Shown here piece by piece: positions 61,476 to 64,000 of a stretch of DNA of 64,000 nt. The notes beneath the pieces were generated by a model. The model saw only the letters and a list, made by a program, of their open reading frames with translations. It was not told where the DNA came from and made no database searches. Positions within the stretch are counted from its first letter, which is position 1, and each line of letters opens with the position of its first letter. The position numbers were made by a program, and so were the translations under genes. The stretch is taken from assembly GCA_032209605.1 (NCBI GenBank), contig JASFXZ010000035.1:3539001-3603000 (forward strand), written 5' to 3'. The stretch is from Mactromeris polynyma (lineage: Eukaryota > Mollusca > Bivalvia > Venerida > Mactridae).

Positions 61476-61619
61476 TGCCCTGCGTTCAGTTACGGCTATC
61501 AGTGGCGAACGTTTTGTATTTTATCCCTTGCCCACCATAGCACATTGGTTGTACACGGGAACCAAATTGCAAAACGTTACGAAACGATAGGGCTGATAGC
61601 CGTAACTGAACGCAGGGCA
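61476..61619. mobile_element. Short MITE with near-perfect 27-bp inverted ends
   Basis: tgccctgcgttcagttacgg-ctatcag at the left and its exact inverse at the right, 144 bp overall. A 124-codon plus-strand ORF ends in it and is not considered a gene. Confidence 0.8.
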
Positions 61620-62387
61620 TGTCTTATAAATGAATTGTATTGTATATAATGTCCCATGTACAAATATTTTCGAAAGAAATACACATTTGGAAACGCCTAA
61701 ATATTCCAAATGTTATTGAGTATTTAGCATGTAACGTTATAAAACAATTGGTGGGTTTATATCAAGAGACCTTACGCTCAGCCGTTAGTTTCGTCTTTCT
61801 CTTCTTGTGATTGTGAATGTATGCACTTTTTGTTGATGCTACAAATAATTATACAAGATACTGCCATTACAGTTACATTCATATACAGTTTTCATCTATT
61901 AAGAGAACTACATACTGCTTATTGTATATATATATTGTCGTATATAATGTCTATGGAACGCCAACTCTACATAAGTATTTGAAGAGCTCTTAATTATTTC
62001 AGACATATTCAAATAATTGGTGACCACTTCAATTGAATTGAAGAGCTCTTCAAGTCAATTAAAGAACTCTGATTGATTATTTGTTGCTGTCATAATACAA
62101 TTTTTGTTAGATAAGTGGCAAACACTATCAAACAGTTGACCATAATATCATTATTTGTGTTATTTACGAATAATGTCCTTAAGTAGTGTCACAACCATTG
62201 CATAAACAATGCCTTAATTTGTAATATACTGTATATGCTTAGCAACAATTTGTTGTGTCATAACCGAAAATTTAATCGAAATATTACATGATAATAAGCG
62301 TTGAATATACCATGTCATCATTGCTTAATTTATCGGTATTGGCTTGATTAATATATATTTCATTTTAACGTATCATTGAAGCATCAG

Positions 62388-62502
62388 ATTATCAAAGAGA
62401 CCAATCGAATGTTATGCGAGTGGTGGCGATTGGTGCAAGTGTTTCAGTTGCCATGTTTATAGCTGTACTGGTCGTTGTTAGATTTTTTTGCTGGAAGAAA
62501 AG
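62388..62502 (+). CDS. Isolated exon candidate: transmembrane segment
   Basis: Acceptor gaagcatcag, donor gtaatc; phase 1 in, phase 2 out, 37 codons. Encodes YQRDQSNVMR, a hydrophobic run (VVAIGASVSVAMFIAVLVVV), then RFFCWKKR, a typical single-pass helix with a basic stop-transfer end. No neighbouring exon was found with confidence, so the gene and product are unknown. It may belong to a gene that continues past the window. Confidence 0.45.
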
Positions 62503-63059
62503 GTAATCGTATTTTGGCGGCTGCGTTGAATCCATCGATCATATGCAGTAATACTTTAAAATGCAATTACACATATACGATCGTACAATCATATATAACG
62601 TATTTCAGGGTGTGCATGTCTTTTACTGACCGTTTTCCAAGGATTTTTAATTTGTAATTAGTTACATGTGTGTGCATTGTTTCAAGTCTTCTGTGTTCAT
62701 AAGAAAATATCCCTGCGATATCATATCACTGCGATTATATTCTGGTACAGAAACTAAATTTGATTTGTATGCAAACAGACATTCTACACTTGCTGAGATC
62801 ATGGATACGAGAGTCATGTTCCATAAGATGTTGATACCAGTGTGCCGGGTAATATTTCTAATGTATACCTATTTGTAAAAACGAATTGATAATCTAGTTA
62901 TATTACAAACTGATCTTTATCAATTGCACTATCAAAATGTTAATATCGCATTATTGACGATCGCTGATGGTATAGTCACTTGTTTCGTGAATTGTGTTGC
63001 ATAAGGTGGAAGAAGTATTAATGTGTACTCTTGAGCTTTATATTTTATGGAATGTGTTT

Positions 63060-63125
63060 CCCCGAGTTCTGTGTGGAGAGGCATTGTCCTATATATGGCG
63101 TTCCCCGTAGCAACTTATTCTCTGC
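63060..63125. repeat. Dispersed repeat, ggcgttccccgtagcaac copy
   Basis: Third copy of the family at 10690-10905 and 26340-26555; only the right part is kept. Confidence 0.5.
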
Positions 63126-63294
63126 TTTTATATCAAAATATTTGACATTGATATACTTATTGTCGTGTTAAGGTGTACTCGGTTCCATGAAAGTTTATCT
63201 TGTTCTTACTATCCAGATTTGCATACATAAAGATGGACAGTGACGATTCTGTAACATAGTCATGTTTTGAGGAACATGAACAATCGATCAATGG

Positions 63295-63366
63295 CGATAC
63301 CGGGATTTGAACCCGGGTCTACGGATTGCCGGTCCGTTATGCTAACCACTACACCACAGCGACCCA
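63295..63366 (-). tRNA. tRNA-like sequence (pseudogene or SINE head)
   Basis: Minus strand: gtggtgtagtggttagcata (A box), arm acggaccggcaatccgt (anticodon GGC by position), T-arm ccgggttcaaatcccgg with a perfect 5-bp stem. The acceptor stem pairs at only about five of seven positions, so function is doubtful. Confidence 0.4.
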
Positions 63367-63719
63367 ACGTCATTTTCGTGCACATTTAATTGATATAAAG
63401 TTGATTAAGGTTAACTACATTTGCACACCGATGTAAACTACATTTGCAGACATAAACATGGACAGTGGCAATGCTGTAAGACTTGCTCACCTTTGTAAAT
63501 GATAGGGGACTAACAAATAGAGCAGTAACATCTTGCAAGTTTCAAAACCGATAGAAAGGTCCAACACACAAACTACCACAGTTATCACTAAATCATTACT
63601 AAGCAATAGATATTCAAAAAAACATTATGGTCCCCTGCGATTCATTGTCGGCTAGAGGACTTAGTTAATAAAATGACATAAACGTAAGCATGAAGTGTTG
63701 ATCTTGATTGTAGAAAAAG

Positions 63720-63995
63720 CTCAAAATCTAAAGGGTTGTCTACCATAATTGTACCAAGTCAGGAATCGCAAAGCCGAACTGTACTTGAGTTATCGCGACG
63801 ACAAAGATTCATTCCTTAATGATCAGTGTGACCTTTGAACCCAATGACTCCAAAGTCACGAGGATTCATCTACATCCGACATACAATCCTCCCACAAAGT
63901 CAAAACCTGGGAGGCCAAAGGGTACTTGAGTTATTTCTCAGTCAAGGATTTCCGCCTATTGGTCAGTGTGACATTTCCTTTGACCCAGTGACCAT
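63720..63995. repeat. Dispersed repeat with tgtgacctttgaacccaatg
   Basis: Two partly repeated halves (tgtacttgagttatcgcgac / ggtacttgagttatttctca). Related to 48540-48700. It reaches close to the window end. Confidence 0.6.
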
Positions 63996-64000
63996 TACAT

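Overview
This is animal nuclear DNA: AT-rich, intron-rich and full of transposon-derived repeats. Two genes can be reconstructed exon by exon because reading phases match at GT/AG splice sites. The plus-strand gene is an NADPH oxidase of the NOX5 type (about 5-45495). The minus-strand gene (58482-50192) encodes a DZIP3-type HEPN, coiled-coil, NACHT and leucine-rich-repeat-like protein. NOX5, the HEPN/NACHT combination, tRNA-derived SINEs and many TIR elements suggest a marine invertebrate, most likely a mollusc (perhaps a bivalve). That placement is inference; no species marker is visible.

Layout. Positions 1-107 hold a polyglutamine exon, taken as the first NOX5 coding exon. A roughly 21-kb intron follows. 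It is packed with nested inverted-repeat elements (445-6035, 765-3419, 3827-4811), a 41-bp satellite (11005-11834), a 40-bp array (15535-15780), a 34-bp array (17695-18443), SINEs and MITEs. NOX5 exons 2-20 lie between 21378 and 45495. They encode an unrecognised N-terminal region, four EF-hand positions, the heme-binding membrane domain with four histidines, an FAD site, a basic linker split over small exons, and the NADPH site. The 20 exons sum to 3210 nt with an intact frame (1069 residues plus stop). The introns carry MITEs, an E-box array, CRE-rich MITEs, a LINE fragment and a tandem array that copies a splice donor.

From 45.5 to 50.2 kb no gene is visible. The two genes converge there. 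The minus-strand gene has five coding exons and predicts 1156 residues. Its first coding exon ends a hydrophobic leader with a 2A-like motif (GIEQNPGP), so the leader may be released by ribosome skipping. The HEPN RNase-type motif (R-N-x3-H) is kept and is split by an intron. Upstream lie a 39-bp minisatellite (59430-60920) and, at 62388-62502, an isolated plus-strand exon-like segment that encodes a transmembrane helix.

The NOX5 product would make superoxide under calcium control. The HEPN-NACHT protein is built like an innate immune sensor with a possible RNase domain. A functional link between the two genes is not shown by the sequence. The most notable observation is the 2A-like leader on the HEPN-NACHT protein.
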